A stretch of 64,000 nucleotides of DNA from Sulfuricurvum sp. Lineage in GTDB: Bacteria; Campylobacterota; Campylobacteria; Campylobacterales; Sulfurimonadaceae. This document shows, piece by piece, positions 63,494 to 64,000 of this stretch. The notes below the pieces were generated by a model. That model saw only the letters and a program-made list of their open reading frames with translations. It did no database searches and was not told where the DNA came from. The DNA lies in NCBI GenBank assembly GCA_030694265.1, contig JAUXYP010000001.1, forward strand, positions 1 through 64,000. The letters are read 5' to 3'. Made by a program: the position numbers and the translations under genes. Each line of letters begins with the position of its first letter. Position 1 is the stretch's first letter.

Positions 63494-63509
63494 ACGCGTA
63501 ATATCATGA

Positions 63510-64000
<491 letters not shown>

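Overview
The window reads as one contiguous stretch of chromosome from a Campylobacterota (epsilonproteobacterial) genome, most like the free-living sulfur-oxidising Sulfuricurvum/Sulfurimonas group. This placement is an inference. It rests on moderately AT-rich DNA with T-rich extended -10 promoters, a cbpA-hspR heat-shock pair, clpS-clpA-aat, a chemoreceptor with a CZB domain, a PflB-like flagellar motor gene next to serS, ftsH followed by a Psd-like gene, and a phosphofructokinase that Campylobacter jejuni lacks. Genes are densely packed, often overlapping by 1-30 bp. I found no tRNA, insertion sequence, prophage or CRISPR array. No gene-free stretch exceeds 300 bp; the two longest (about 280 bp each, at 8177-8457 and 31070-31351) are described.

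Layout. 1-112 is the end of an rRNA operon (5S). 247-7520 carries a ComEA-like protein, a pabB-pyrB-bioD operon on the minus strand, a PLP-dependent sulfhydrylase, and the N-degron cluster clpS-clpA-aat. 7525-8176 is a HepT/MntA toxin-antitoxin pair. 8458-11240 is an envelope group: a small lipoprotein, a DUF3015 protein and a DUF4105 (Lnb-like) protein with a beta-rich C-terminal half. 11290-16965 holds transaldolase, a PilT ATPase, rplY, pth, lptG and lysA. 16965-25316 is a tightly coupled run from an odd HAD protein through pheA, hisC, fliF-fliG-fliH to dxs. 25288-27995 (minus) holds pgeF and the CZB chemoreceptor.

28145-31069 is an operon for a 5-thiohistidine (ovothiol-type) pathway: an OvoA sulfoxide synthase without its methyltransferase domain, a PLP C-S lyase that fits OvoB, and a UPF0306 flavin-type protein. 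Then come an all-alpha dUTPase, lpxL and waaC for lipid A/core synthesis, a PDC-sensor membrane protein, hisH-hisA, cheY, prmA, ftsH and a Psd-like protein that lacks the catalytic serine and histidine. 40098-43701 (minus) is serS followed by the PflB-like TPR gene. 43767-44403 has a REP-type palindromic element and an RHH/RelE toxin-antitoxin pair. 44400-48774 holds metF, serB, a helix-turn-helix protein, a monohaem cytochrome c, a TIGR01777 epimerase-like protein and pfkA.

48762-52222 (minus) is an Mla-type lipid transport operon running into pfkA. The right part holds dacA, a family 6 UDG, purH, cbpA-hspR behind a HAIR-like operator, ung, a secreted EEP nuclease-like protein, an M3 peptidase, a DUF502 protein, an unusual cytoplasmic trypsin-like protease with a zinc ribbon and its unknown partner gene, and the start of pyrH, cut by the window edge.

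Most interesting: the OvoA/OvoB operon without methyltransferase, the Psd-like probable pseudoenzyme, a two-copy approx. 70-bp structured repeat whose terminal stem shows compensating changes and which seems to supply the start of the DUF4105 gene, the zinc-ribbon protease pair, and a HAD protein with Gln in place of the second motif I aspartate.
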